From the NCBI GenBank assembly GCA_033065855.1, contig JAVXUO010001485.1, positions 1 to 64,000 of the forward strand: a DNA stretch of 64,000 nt. The letters run 5' to 3'. The position numbers and the translations under genes are program-made. Below, in pieces: positions 37,494 through 47,811 of the stretch; within the stretch, counting starts at the first letter, position 1, and each line of letters begins with the position of its first letter. The notes under the pieces are model-generated. The model saw only the letters and a program-made list of their open reading frames with translations. It was not told the DNA's origin and did not search any database. The stretch comes from Escallonia rubra. Lineage: Eukaryota; Streptophyta; Magnoliopsida; Escalloniales; Escalloniaceae.

Positions 37494-37985
37494 TCTAGTT
37501 CAAAGAACATACGGCTTCTTTGAGACGAGTGAGAACAGCGAGAACGAGGACGCGAGGTGGCTCCGAAACTTAATAGACGTCGGTAGGTGGAGGGTGCTTG
37601 AAGAAGGCCCCGGAGGCGATGGAGAAGGGGTCGAACATCAATCACAGGGCGAGTGATCGTGGGGACCGGCATTTGAGGGTGACATCGAGATCCACCAAGC
37701 TCGACGAGTTGGGTGTCGCGCGTCTGTGGGTGGGCGAAACGGGTGGTCGATGGGTGGGGTCTGTGTGTGTCTCTCCGTCGGATTTGGTAATGCAGCAACT
37801 GTTGTGGGCGGCAGGTGATATTGCAGTCGTGCTTATGGGCGGTAAGTGGTGGTGCAATGCCGTGGGTAGACAGATGAAAGAGAGGCAGTCGTGGTGGTTA
37901 TCGGAAGTGGACAAGAGGTTGAACGTGGGTTATGTTAGTCAGAGTTAAATCATGGTTAAATTTTAATTTGCAGTTGGACATTTTA
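37494..37985 (-). promoter_or_regulatory. Upstream region of the TFIIIC gene (5' UTR and promoter expected here)
   Basis: This GC-rich stretch directly precedes the start codon of exon 1 and ends at a MITE. Open frames on both strands (37598-37948 plus, 37490-37798 minus) have no recognised domain and are attributed to base composition. No firm TATA box can be assigned by eye, so the promoter role is inferred from position. Confidence 0.4.
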
Positions 37986-38357
37986 GGCTTTATTTGAAAA
38001 AGTTTTCGTTTTCAGTTCAAAACTGGAGAAAAAAACATGTTTGGCACACAATTTTCGTTTTTTCCCTTCAATTTTGAAAATCAGTTTTTAAAACAGGGTT
38101 GTTTTTTAAAACTCTCATTTCGTAGTTTTGGGTTTTCAGTTCTGATTTTTATTTTGAGACCACCCCACCATCACTCCCTACTGCCACAGCCACCGCCACG
38201 CCCCACCACCGTAACCACCACCAAAGAAAAAATTCAAAATAATAACTGGGTATTCAAACACCCATTTATTTTTGTAAAAAATAAAAACTAAACTTGTTTT
38301 GGTTTTTATTTTTTTGGAAACAGAAAACCAAAACTGGAAGTGATTTCAAACGCTACC
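37986..38357. mobile_element. Tourist-like MITE, TTA duplication
   Basis: Inverted ends (GGCTTTATTTGAAA and the inverse of GGTAGCGTTTGAAA) with TTA on both sides (37983-37985 and 38358-38360). The 372-bp length, T-rich arms, CCACC-rich centre (38160-38225) and ACACCCA/TTTTTGTAAA words match the element at 63521, so they are one family. Confidence 0.72.
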
Positions 38358-38360
38358 TTA

Positions 38361-39117
38361 ATCTACAACACTACTTTATTTCTCAATTTTTAAGACTTTG
38401 CAGGGGATAGCAACTCAGCAAGTACTGTCCATTTATCGTATTGTCTATCCATCGTACAATTATTGTTTGTATGTATAATATCTACTAGAAAATGCACTTT
38501 AGGGCAAATGTTTTCTTGAACTTCTAATAATAATAATACTGTTATAATTTTACTCACCTGTCATGTTTTAATTCTCTTCTGATAAAATGGTAACAATAAC
38601 ATTTTACATGTTAGTTATTTTTCTCATTATTTCTCTTGGCAGATTATCAATTTGTTAGCAATTCAAATCAATTATCTTGATTCAAATCTCACGCCCTACA
38701 CTTTCATAATCCATTACTCTTTGGAGTATATTTAACTTTTCATTCAGCACATTGAAGTTGCAAAAATTCAATTACTTCATCAAGGAAATTTCTAACATGA
38801 TGGGTGAAAGATGTTATATCCAATGCAACGTGAAATCACGATTCTCGTGTTATTGCATAAAGAAGTTTATCGATCTTTAATACCACAAGCAAACACATCG
38901 CTTGTGTCCATTAATTGATTAATGGTGTTAAGCCCACTAACTAATTAATCGATTTAAGGCAGTCCAAGTAATATTCTAAGGTTTTTTTGCATTTGATGTT
39001 TAGTTATTTAATTTTAAAATTGTTTTCAATACACTCCTCAACTTCAAAACTAAAAAAACGGGTCTAAATTTGAGACAAGTTGGACTCTTCCCTGTATCTT
39101 CACATTCCCCCTTATTA
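38361..39117. other. AT-rich intergenic DNA, nothing recognised
   Basis: No open frame of note and no repeat identified between the MITE and the tandem duplication. I searched this stretch for the missing rhodanese exons and did not find them. Confidence 0.5.
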
Positions 39118-39320
39118 TATCAGTGCAATAGCAATTTCTTGGGGAGTGGCAGTGAAGAGATGTTTGCATTCTCCACATTCTTCAACAGCACATGCAATTT
39201 CCTTGCCGCTTCCCTAGTTCTATGCAATAGCAATTTCTTGGGGAGTGGTAGTAAAGGGTTGTTTGCATTCTCCACATTCTTCAATGGCACAAGCAATTTC
39301 CTCGCCGCTTCCCTTTCCAT
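39118..39320. repeat. Tandem duplication, unit about 105 bp
   Basis: Two units each contain TGCAATAGCAATTTCTTGGG and CATTCTCCACATTCTTCAA blocks and end in GCCGCTTCCCT. They differ at few positions, so the duplication is fairly recent. On the minus strand one frame stays open through both units (about 66 codons), but no family is recognised. Confidence 0.8.
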
Positions 39321-39719
39321 ATCTCTGTGAACCTGTTTGACATATACATAATAAGTTCATATATAAGGAGAACCACTATCAGTAAAATAAAATGTAAGAC
39401 ACAATTATTCCTGATGACTATTGTCCTAAGTTGGTTGAAACCACTTATGTGCTGAATCTCAAGCAAAGATTCAAACTGATCTTTGAAATGAAACTCAAGC
39501 CGTGGAAGAAATAATGTGGTGATGGTGAGAGAGGTGGTGGAAACAATCTGACAATTCAAGGAAGCAAACAACACTTATCGAATAGAGCTATTCTTCCCAT
39601 ATTCTATCAAAAATATGAATCCCATAAGGTCACAGACCAGCCAAGTACTTTAAAACAGTGGTCCGCTGTTCTATGCGACCTCGTTTGTGACTAAAAAAAT
39701 TGGCATTACTCAAAATTAC

Positions 39720-40010
39720 CTGACATCCAAATAGCGATGCCCGGCTTGAAGAAGCTCAAGGGCTACACGAACCGGCACCGAAGCCGGAACAACAATTGAT
39801 TCCACATCGCCTCCCGCTGAGGCCATCGACCTGCAAAACCCAAACCAAAAAAAAACAACACACAAGCAGACACAAAAAGGAATAGAAAAGAAAGGAAAAA
39901 AAAAAAAGAAAAAAACAAATACTGACTAACAGTAATCACTCAAAGGAAAAACATAATAATGCCAACCTGAAGCTCAAACTTGGGTCTCTAGTGCCAGTAT
40001 TAGGCGGCAT
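39720..40010 (-). pseudogene. Rhodanese-like sulfurtransferase (STR16-like, chloroplast type), 5' exons only
   Basis: Two exons join in phase: 39967-40010 (from an ATG at 40010; the open exon extends back to an acceptor at 40061) and 39720-39830. The second exon reads ASVPVRVALELLQAGHRYLD and stops at a good donor one residue before the conserved RTPEEF of plant single-domain rhodaneses. The first resembles the end of a transit peptide (RDPSLSFR). Family members move sulfane sulfur via a cysteine in a VGCQ loop. The exons for that loop are absent from the 2.2 kb before the TFIIIC gene. It is therefore called a truncated gene, or its downstream part lies elsewhere. A full upstream start exon is also not certain. 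Confidence 0.6.
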
Positions 40011-40188
40011 GAAAGCTGATACGTAGTATTCGTTCTCGATAACAATGACACTAATGCATGCCTACAAGAATGAAATGAACATATATTCCAAAGATTTCTA
40101 ACCAGAAAAGGGAGACGAGGACCAGTTGTTGAAATAATATGATTCTAGATCGTTAAATTATCTAAGATCGTTAAGTTATCTACTTCAG

Positions 40189-40267
40189 GTGAGATTGAAA
40201 GTGGCGTAACAAGTAACAATAGTGGAAGCCCAGGCAGCAGTGGTAGCAGCCACATCAAAAGTGGCAG
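40189..40267 (+). other. Possible orphan exon (Ser/Gly-rich), unassigned
   Basis: Between a plausible acceptor (CTACTTCAG) and a donor (GGCAG|GTATGT) is a 79-bp open segment reading EIESGVTSNNSGSPGSSGSS. It is on the strand opposite to the rhodanese exons. No neighbouring exon was found; it could be chance or a captured exon. Confidence 0.25.
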
Positions 40268-41054
40268 GTATGTCAATTAAAAAATATATATATTTTGGTT
40301 TCAATGGGCTAAGAACCATAAAAATCAGTTAGCAGTATTTATTTAATTAGATCCTAGAATGGAAGTAAAGGCCAAAAAATAAGCAAATCACTTGAATATC
40401 TAGCCAATTGGAGGGAAGAAGGAAGCTTGTACAATATCTAGCAAATGCAAGTTTCCTCTGAGATAAAGTAGATATGAAAGGTTATGGGACCTTTTCTTAA
40501 CGATTCAATCAAACAACAATCTTATTTTTCTTGCTTAATACTTATAAAAGTCAAAGAGTAATCCTAATGCTTCTTTCTCCAAAAGCTGAAGTGTTGGAAA
40601 CTGAATTACTTCAGATTTGTTTTTGACTTCACAGTGAGAACTGAGAAGCAGCTAGTCACATTCCAAACAAATGAAGGGCTCAAGAAAACACACAAAAAAA
40701 CTACTGAATCCAATGATCTCAAAATGCTAGGATTCCATAGACAATTTCCAGGAGTTCATCCTCCTAACCAGTCCACATAATGCCAAATTTTCCTTTTTGC
40801 TGAGGACAAAGAAATTGATGAGAAGCAGCATCTCAAAACCAGGTAGCTATTGCATTTCTTTTTTAAGCAACATCCCAGCATTCCCTAATCAGCCCCAAAT
40901 GATATAGCGTTAAAACAATCCATGGTTTAAGCAACCTCTTTCCAAATGTTGTTACACAGTGGTCAATTGAGCATACAATGTCCTTGAAAGTAGCATCTCA
41001 GACTAACTTTCACATTAGTAACTTAAAAATCAACATAAGAATAAAGGCAAGGTT
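40268..41054. other. Ordinary intergenic or intron DNA
   Basis: No domain, repeat or mobile element recognised. Confidence 0.45.
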
Positions 41055-41598
41055 ACCTGAAGAGATTTCCGCTGTTCTCAATTATCTCAAGGTTCTCCAG
41101 AGCAGCTGCAACAAGAAAGATATATGGTATGCGACAGCTGTGGGTGGTGTATCGCCGGCGAAATAGGCTGTAAATTGAGCGGCAGTGGCTGTTTCTGTGA
41201 TGTGGCCGTAAAGAGAGGGCCAACAGTGTGGTTTTGTACGGTGGCGATTGGGCGGCAGTGGCTGATCTCGCGGGAGAAGAGAGGCTTGGCAGTGGTGGGT
41301 TATGGTGATGACGGAGATTCGGCCGGCGACAAAAGCTGGGCAGCAACGGCGGCCGGCGATGGGGTTGTTTGGTTTGGCTGATTTGCTGAGAGGTATAATG
41401 ACGGGGAGGGAGAGAAACCCGGGAGGGAGAGAGACGGTCACCGGTGTGGAAGGTTGCCGGCGGTGGGCGATTGTGGACGGCCGGCGAGATTGGCAATTGG
41501 TATTGCCAGCAATGGTGACGAGAGAGAGAGAGATAGGCTGATGTTTGACGAGGGGACAGAGAGAAAAAAAAAAAAAAAAGGAAGTATAAACATAGCAA
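41055..41598 (-). other. Possible 5' leader exon upstream of the rhodanese fragment
   Basis: On the minus strand this pyrimidine-rich, relatively GC-rich segment ends at a good donor (TTCAG|GTAACC), and the rhodanese exon begins at an acceptor at 40061. The 181-codon frame is Pro/Ser/His-rich and does not join the rhodanese frame, so a 5' untranslated exon fits better than coding sequence. Confidence 0.3.
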
Positions 41599-41662
41599 AA
41601 CTACGTAGTTTTATCCATTAGCCTTAGGCAAGCTGCCAAAGGCTAGCAGTATATTCGTTATC

Positions 41663-41665
<3 letters not shown>

Positions 41666-41694
<29 letters not shown>
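41666..41694. repeat. (TA)n at left flank of MULE-1
   Basis: A pure TA tract immediately outside the left TIR. TA tracts also flank the other two MULEs. Confidence 0.95.
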
Positions 41695-41696
<2 letters not shown>

Positions 41697-41960
41697 GAGT
41701 TGATCCGTTGAGAGCGCTAGCAAAATAGCCTATTTTGCAAGCGCGATCTGGCCGTCCATCTTGAAAGATGGACGGCCTAGATCGCGCCTTTTTCGAAAAT
41801 TGTCAGTCGTCCGCGACATAGTGTCGCGGACGGAATTTTTTTACCTTTTTGGCCCTCCGCCCCTGTCCGCTACACTGTATAGCGGACGACATTCAAGCCT
41901 GACATGTGACAGTAAAAAAATGTCTGCTATACAGTGTAGCGAACGTCCCCTAGGCTGACA
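41695..41960 (+). repeat. MULE-1 left TIR, built of hairpins
   Basis: From the tip inward there is a hairpin with arms GCTAGCAAAATAG / CTATTTTGCAAGC, then one with arms GGCCGTCCATCTT / AAGATGGACGGCC (41748-41776). Three palindromes follow at 41809-41831 (CCGCGACATAGTGTCGCGG), 41865-41887 (CCGCTACACTGTATAGCGG) and 41922-41944. Confidence 0.85.
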
Positions 41961-42522
41961 CCTGTCAGGACCTGTCTCATCGCCCCTTTACGGCCATGAC
42001 GGTTTTCTTGTCCTTATCTGTCACATCAACAGACGTCTTTGTCCGCAATATAGTAAGGCGGACGTTTAATATATATCCAATAAATAGTAACTACGACACT
42101 CTTCTCCATTCTTTCTACTCACAAATTTTTCCAGCGGTGTTGGCAAGCAGATCTGTGCAATTCCTTCTTAAGAACACCTTTAATACCCTAATAGATCATG
42201 TAAGTTCACAAAATCTATACTTTTTTTTGTTTGTAATCTATAGTTGTGATGAATATTGCGTTTTATATATGTATGTATTTGTTCATGTGCTAGAGTTTGT
42301 AAAATCTGATTCCGTATATGTATATATCTATTATACATACATATGAGTATATATGCTAACATTGTATGTATTATGCATGTGCTTGCGTTATATGTATTAT
42401 GCATGTGCTTGCGTTATATGTATTATGCACGTGCTAGCGTCGTATTTTTTGCGAGCGATTATCAAAAACCAAACCGTAAAATCCAAACTGAGAAGGTTTT
42501 TTCATAATTTCAGTTGCAAAAA

Positions 42523-45500
42523 ATGAAATTTAACCCTGGACCAGAAGATCCATCCGTGTTATACTACCAAGCAAACCATATCAGTACGCTCATATGGGAT
42601 GGTGGAGTAAGATACATTATTTATCAACTTTCTTATTCTTACGAACGTTGTATACCGTTTGTTTTGCTTAAATTATATTTATTAATTCGTAGGAAAGAGA
42701 ACTTCTCACCACCGTAGAAGTATCTCGCGAGTTCACATCATGGAAACTGAACACCTCCCGGAAAAGGATACTGCGTGGAATTGGGTTTGGGATTTTCACG
42801 CACGGGCAGATCTTTCAACAGTTTGATCGGGCCTTGATAGGTGTCCTTGTTGAGAGGTGGAGAAGTGAAACGAACCCGCTCGGAGAGATGACAATTACCC
42901 TAGAAGATGTAGGGTTCATCTTAGGGTTACCGGTGACGGGGCGACCGGTAATTGCTCCTCCGTCAGAAGCAACGAATAAGAGAACGATAGGGACTTCTTC
43001 ACTTCGATACCCCAAGATCAATTTAGCAGTGGTGGTATAAAGTTGAAGTGGTTGGTAGATACCTACGGGGTTTTGCCGGAAAACTATACGGGCCGTGAGC
43101 TTGTGTTGTACACACAAGCCTTCTCTGGTGGGTGATGGGGGCGATTTTATTCTCAACGACGTCGAAGAACACGGTCAGCGTGAGATATTTACTGTTGTTG
43201 GGTAACCTGGCGGAGGTTGGGGATTATGCTTGGGGTGCAGCGGTTCTTTCGTATCTGTACCGAGCATTGCACAAGGCAACAAGGTCCGACTCCAAAGCCA
43301 TATGTGCATATCTCTCACTAATGCAGGTATATCATATAAATCATGTCTTCGTTATTGTTTTTTTATTTTGTTGAATCGACGATATCAATATAATTTGCCC
43401 GTGTTCTCAGGTGTGGTCTTATGAACACCTTGCTCCCGGTGCACCAACGCGTAGGGATGGAACCGATAAAGTGTGGCCTCAGTTGCGTGCTTGGGAGTAG
43501 AACCGGAGGGATAGCCAGTACCGCAGGAGAGTCGATCCCCATCACAACATTACGTACTATCGAGGGGAGTTCGACCGTCTATCTTCGAGCCAAATGCGTT
43601 GGGCACCGTACATACGTTTGGCGCGACGGGTGGGAGAGTCGTTCATCTTCACGCTCTATGGGTTGCAGCGCATACCCCTGATCCACTTCGAGATCACAGA
43701 GTGGCAGCTGCCACCGAGCAATGCGCCATTTTGAGTTCGAGCAGGGTTGGCGAGTCGTTGCCCCAGATATGAGGGTTAACAGGGACCCACCGGATGTCGG
43801 GCGGTTTGGCAAGGCCAATGCGCACGAATTATGCGCGGCCGAACTAGAGCTTTGGAGTTCTTGGCAGGACACACTGGCGGCCATCGTCTCAGAGCCGGAC
43901 CCCGTTATTAGCATCGAACAGTACGATGAGTGGTACTACCGCATCACGCGGAGGAGAGTAGCCCCAGTAAACTTTGAATGCGGGGAGAGGTATGCGCCTA
44001 GGGGTCAGATCGATGAGTGTATGGCATACAATCTCGTAAGTTGCCCAACCAGTCTGACTTCTCTTGAATTTGTTGAATATAAATGTCTGATTGAAGTTAC
44101 TTATTTTTTTATCTCTTTGGATGTAGGTTAATGCCTCGCTTGCATTCTTCCAGAAGTTGAGTGAGCGGAAAGATCTGGTGAGTGCAATGGGCGAGGATCT
44201 TCGCCAACAGGCTGCTGCACTGGCTTTAGGCTGCGGGAATTTTGTGCGCCAAGCATCGGGACAGTCTTCGGTCGTCAGCCCGGGAATGGGTTATACGGGC
44301 GTCAGCCAGGGATACGGTGATCCCTCTGGATAGGCTTCAAGGGTGAGCCAGGGAGTTGGTGGTCCCTCTGTAGCGGGGATGGGACAGGCTCAAGCGTCGT
44401 GGGGCGATTACAGCGGCCCCTCCTTCAATTTGTTCTCGAACCCCCAACCCCTCTCTCAGATTCAAGTCACGCAAGACTGGCCTTTCAGAAACTACGGTTT
44501 CTCCGAGGCACTGCCCATTGTCCCGTGGATGGGACCACTTTGCGCCCCTAAAGAGTAATATCCCCCGTTTGACCTCCTTAGAGGGCAATATCAGCCGGTG
44601 AAAGAAATGGCCGGAGAGCAATATCAACCGGCCGAGGCCCTCGAAAGGGATTATCAGCCGGTCGAACCAGGAATTACTAGACAATATCCCTTGCTCTTGC
44701 CACCCGGTTGAGGGCAAGATTTACCGGTTGACCCCTTTGAAGCAGGGCAATATCCCCCGGTCGACCCCCGAGGGCAATATCCGAAAGGGCATCCAGCCAG
44801 GCCCCTAAAGCCACATAAATGCGAGCTAATCCGAGCCCATTATTTTAGCGGGCGCCCCCAAGACGGAGCGTCGTATGACGTGGATCACCCGGAGGGCTTG
44901 GATTACAATTGCTCGTGGTCAGAGATGGCCTCGCTGGTGCCAGGAGCTTGGTTAGACAACAGTGTCATCTCACACTACGTGCAAATTCTGAGGCAAATGG
45001 ATCGGGAGCAGCCAAACTTCGGTCCGCGCATTTTTATCTTAGATGTTTTTTTTCATGGCATCTTAGTACAAGAGTGGGACGACTGGGTCAATTCAAGGAA
45101 GGGGAGAACCCTGGCCCAGTGCCCAGTGGAGACCGTCGTCTAACCTACAAGCATATCTTGCTAGGGATAGTCCAGTGAGCACAAGTGTTGACGACGTGTT
45201 TCTAATCCCATTTATAGGGAATCCCCACTGGTACTTGGTTTGCTATGAACCAGTAGAGAGGACGGTATCAGTCATCGACAGTCTCTACGATGATAGACCC
45301 GTGATGCCTGTTTTAGACATGTACAAAGGCATAGGCCAGTTGGATGCCATGGTAAGATCATGTTTACTTCTTATTGTAACTTGCATATTATAAAACTGAT
45401 TAATCTTATTATGTTTGGTATGTTTAATGTTTAATACTTATTATGTTTCTCGCAGAATCTATTTGCTGCCTTGGTCAATGGTAGGCGTGCCAAGAGGGTA

Positions 45501-45767
45501 CCGCGCAGACCGAAGCTCATTTTCCGCTTGAAGAAGCGTAGGCCCAAGCAACATAATTCCTCGGACTACGGCGTCTTTGTCTGCATGTACATGGATTACA
45601 TTTGTCGGTCTGAGAGCCTCAGGAACACCGTCTAGAGCCGAGAATGCATACAAGGCTTTAGGTATAGGATGGCTTGGCAAATTATGAATGGCTGGCCTAG
45701 AGCTATTAGGTTTATTGTAAATTCGTGTAATAACGAGGATCCTGCAGGGGATGAGGGCCCCAATTGA
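42523..45767 (+). pseudogene. PMD-ULP1 fusion gene of MULE-1, broken; protease active site lost
   Basis: Exon 1 (42523-42605) and an exon from 42693 join across a GT-AG intron. They give a plant mobile domain (aminotransferase-like) with VERWRSETNPLGEMTITLED and GFILGLPVTGRPV. The PMD continues with frameshifts (about 43020, 43130, 43710) and a TAG near 43497; an intron is at about 44036-44127. A proline-rich linker with QYQPV-type repeats (44570-44790) follows, then a ULP1-like (C48) cysteine protease domain. His (PHWYLV, 45226-45228) and Asp (VIDSLYD) are present, but the expected DCG is DYG: codon 45567-45569 is TAC. The last exon starts after TTTCTCGCAG near 45456. ULP proteases remove SUMO-like modifiers; MULE-borne ULP genes are known in Arabidopsis (Kaonashi) and melon (CUMULE). 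Confidence 0.8.
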
Positions 45768-46015
45768 CATTATAACATTATATTCACTTTTTTAATAAAC
45801 ATATATTGAATGCGATTGATTTGATTTGTGTTGTGACATCAGTTGATCGGTGTTGAATGCGATTGATTTGATTGACCGATATCGTTGTGTTGAATTCAGT
45901 TGAGTGTTTGATTTGTGGTCAGATATAGAATTTTGGCTCATTGACTGATCTGTGATTTGCTTTGACAGGTGGGAAACAAAGTGTGGGCCAGTTTTGGTTT
46001 CTGTCTTTCTGCAGG

Positions 46016-46693
46016 GCCGTCCGCTTTACTATATAGTGGACGTAGAGAGAAACAAAAAAAAACTAAGTGTTGGAGATCTGACTTTCTGCAAGGCCGTCCG
46101 CTATACTATATCGCGGACGTAGAGAGAAACCAAAAAAAACTAAGTGTTAGAGATCTATGTCTTTCTGCAGGGTCGTCCTCTTTATGTTGAGAGAAACTGA
46201 CTCTCTGCAGAGCCGTGCGCTATACTATGTAGCGGACGTAGAGAGAAACAAAAAAAAACTAAGTGTTGGAGATCTGTCTTTCTGCCTTGTCGTCCACTGT
46301 ACTATATAGCGGACGTACAGAGAAACCAAAAAAAAAACTATATAGCATAGCGGACGTAGAGAATAAAGAAAACAAAAAAAAGCTAAGTGTTGAATATCTA
46401 CCTTTTTGCATGGCGGTCCGCTATATAGTATGGCAGATGTAGAGAGAAACAAAAAAAACTAAGTGTTGGAGACTGTCTTTCTGCTGGGGCGTCCGCTCTA
46501 CTATATAGCAGACGTACAGAGAAACAAAAAAAACTAAGTGTTGGAGACTGTCTTTCTGTTGGGGCGTCCGCTCTACTATATAGCGAACATAGAGAGAAAT
46601 AAAAAAAACTAAGTGTTGGAAATCTGTCTTTCTGCTTAGCCGTCCGCTATATAGTAAAGCGGACAGCCCTGCAAAGAAAAACTAAGTGTTAAA
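46016..46693. repeat. Nine-unit tandem array carrying the MULE palindrome
   Basis: Units of roughly 75 bp (a few shorter or longer) each begin with a variant of CGTCCGCTATACTATATAGC, followed by GGACGTAGAGAGAAAC, an A-tract, CTAAGTGTTGGAGATCTG and TCTTTCTGC. The palindromic part matches the CCGCTA...TAGCGG core in the MULE-1 TIRs. The array starts about 250 bp after the PMD-ULP1 stop and precedes the convergent minus-strand reading frame. Confidence 0.88.
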
Positions 46694-46742
46694 TTACAAA
46701 GAAGCAACATCGTTGACACAGCGTGACATTGGAGGAGCATCT

Positions 46743-47042
46743 TCAGTCATCTTCATTTGACACTGGAGCATCAGAAACAGATCCAAGTACGAAGCTCATG
46801 TTCCAGTATACTTGTGCTTCATTGTTGTTGCCATCTTCATGTGCATCACATGCCATACGACGTAAGTTATGCCTATTTTGACGAACTCTCATTCTATTAT
46901 TTTCTTCACGTATTCGATGTAGTGCCCTTTCAAGCTCCATGTGTGTAATTCGAGGCATGTTGATTGCCTTTTGTCGAGGTGTGGGTATATTCATGCGCCG
47001 TGAATCAGCTACTAAGACCTCATATTCGTCCGATAAGACCAT
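46743..47042 (-). CDS. Hypothetical 99-codon open frame inside MULE-1
   Basis: No family is recognised. The predicted product is charged, with a helical stretch rich in Arg/Glu/Asn (RITHMELERALHRIREENN) and an acidic end (VSNEDD). It sits where the 3' end of the MULE-1 transposase gene would be expected by analogy with MULE-2, on the right strand. It shows no visible similarity to the MULE-2 transposase C terminus. It may be an exon of that gene, a different captured gene, or chance. Confidence 0.35.
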   Translation of the reverse strand: MVLSDEYEVLVADSRRMNIPTPRQKAINMPRITHMELERALHRIREENNRMRVRQNRHNLRRMACDAHEDGNNNEAQVYWNMSFVLGSVSDAPVSNEDD

Positions 47043-47811
47043 TATGCATGTAATGTATTAACACAGCGTGATGAGTAACGCAAACTTAGACGCAAAAATA
47101 TCTCGTGGAGTATATGACATTTCCAGAGTTGTTATGAAACTGGGAGTATATCACTCTATGCCCTTTGCCCTTCATGCAATGCATGTACTTATATATACTT
47201 TGAAACGGGACCACTTTATGAGATGCTACAGGTTCAATTTTATGAGATGTGACAAGTCGCTGCAATAGACCAGAGACTTGTCTTGTCACCAAAGAGACTT
47301 GTCTTGTCACCAAAGACTTGTCTTGTCACCAAAGACTTGTCTTCTCACTGACACGGGTATGCTATTGTCTCCAACTACCAATTAAGCAGGGTGTCAGTGT
47401 CCAGAGACTTCTCTTGTCACCAGAGATGGGCAGGCTATTGTGTAGCTATCACACCAATATATTGTGTGTGTGGGCTTATTTATATATGTTAGCCATGCTC
47501 ATCGCATGTGACACCTCAACCCCAGTGACATCACCGGGCTGAGTTATCAACCATAATCACTTTCAAAATCTTGTGCTGAATACAGAGCAACTACATCCTC
47601 ATACTCATACATCATTAATAGACGCTCCAAATTGCGTCCTTACAAAAATTTTCTTACAAACATACACCATATTGCAGCGGAAGACTTTCAAGTCTTTAAA
47701 CAACATGAAAGTATACAACGTAATATACGACTGTAGTCGTAGGACTCTTATCAACCTATCTCGCAACACATTCTTCATTCCACCATTCCTAGTTGTTCTT
47801 ACCTCACACAA
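47043..47811. other. MULE-1 interior with a short minisatellite
   Basis: At 47275-47345 the unit GACTTGTCTTGTCACCAAA is repeated about four times. Nothing else is recognised. Confidence 0.55.

Noticed and set aside
41124..41541. Gly/Trp-rich plus-strand frames
   Set aside because: Opposite strand of a pyrimidine-rich leader-like segment; no domain or splice context.
46016..46693. CRISPR-like repeat array
   Set aside because: Units are contiguous direct repeats without unique spacers, in plant DNA within a transposon.
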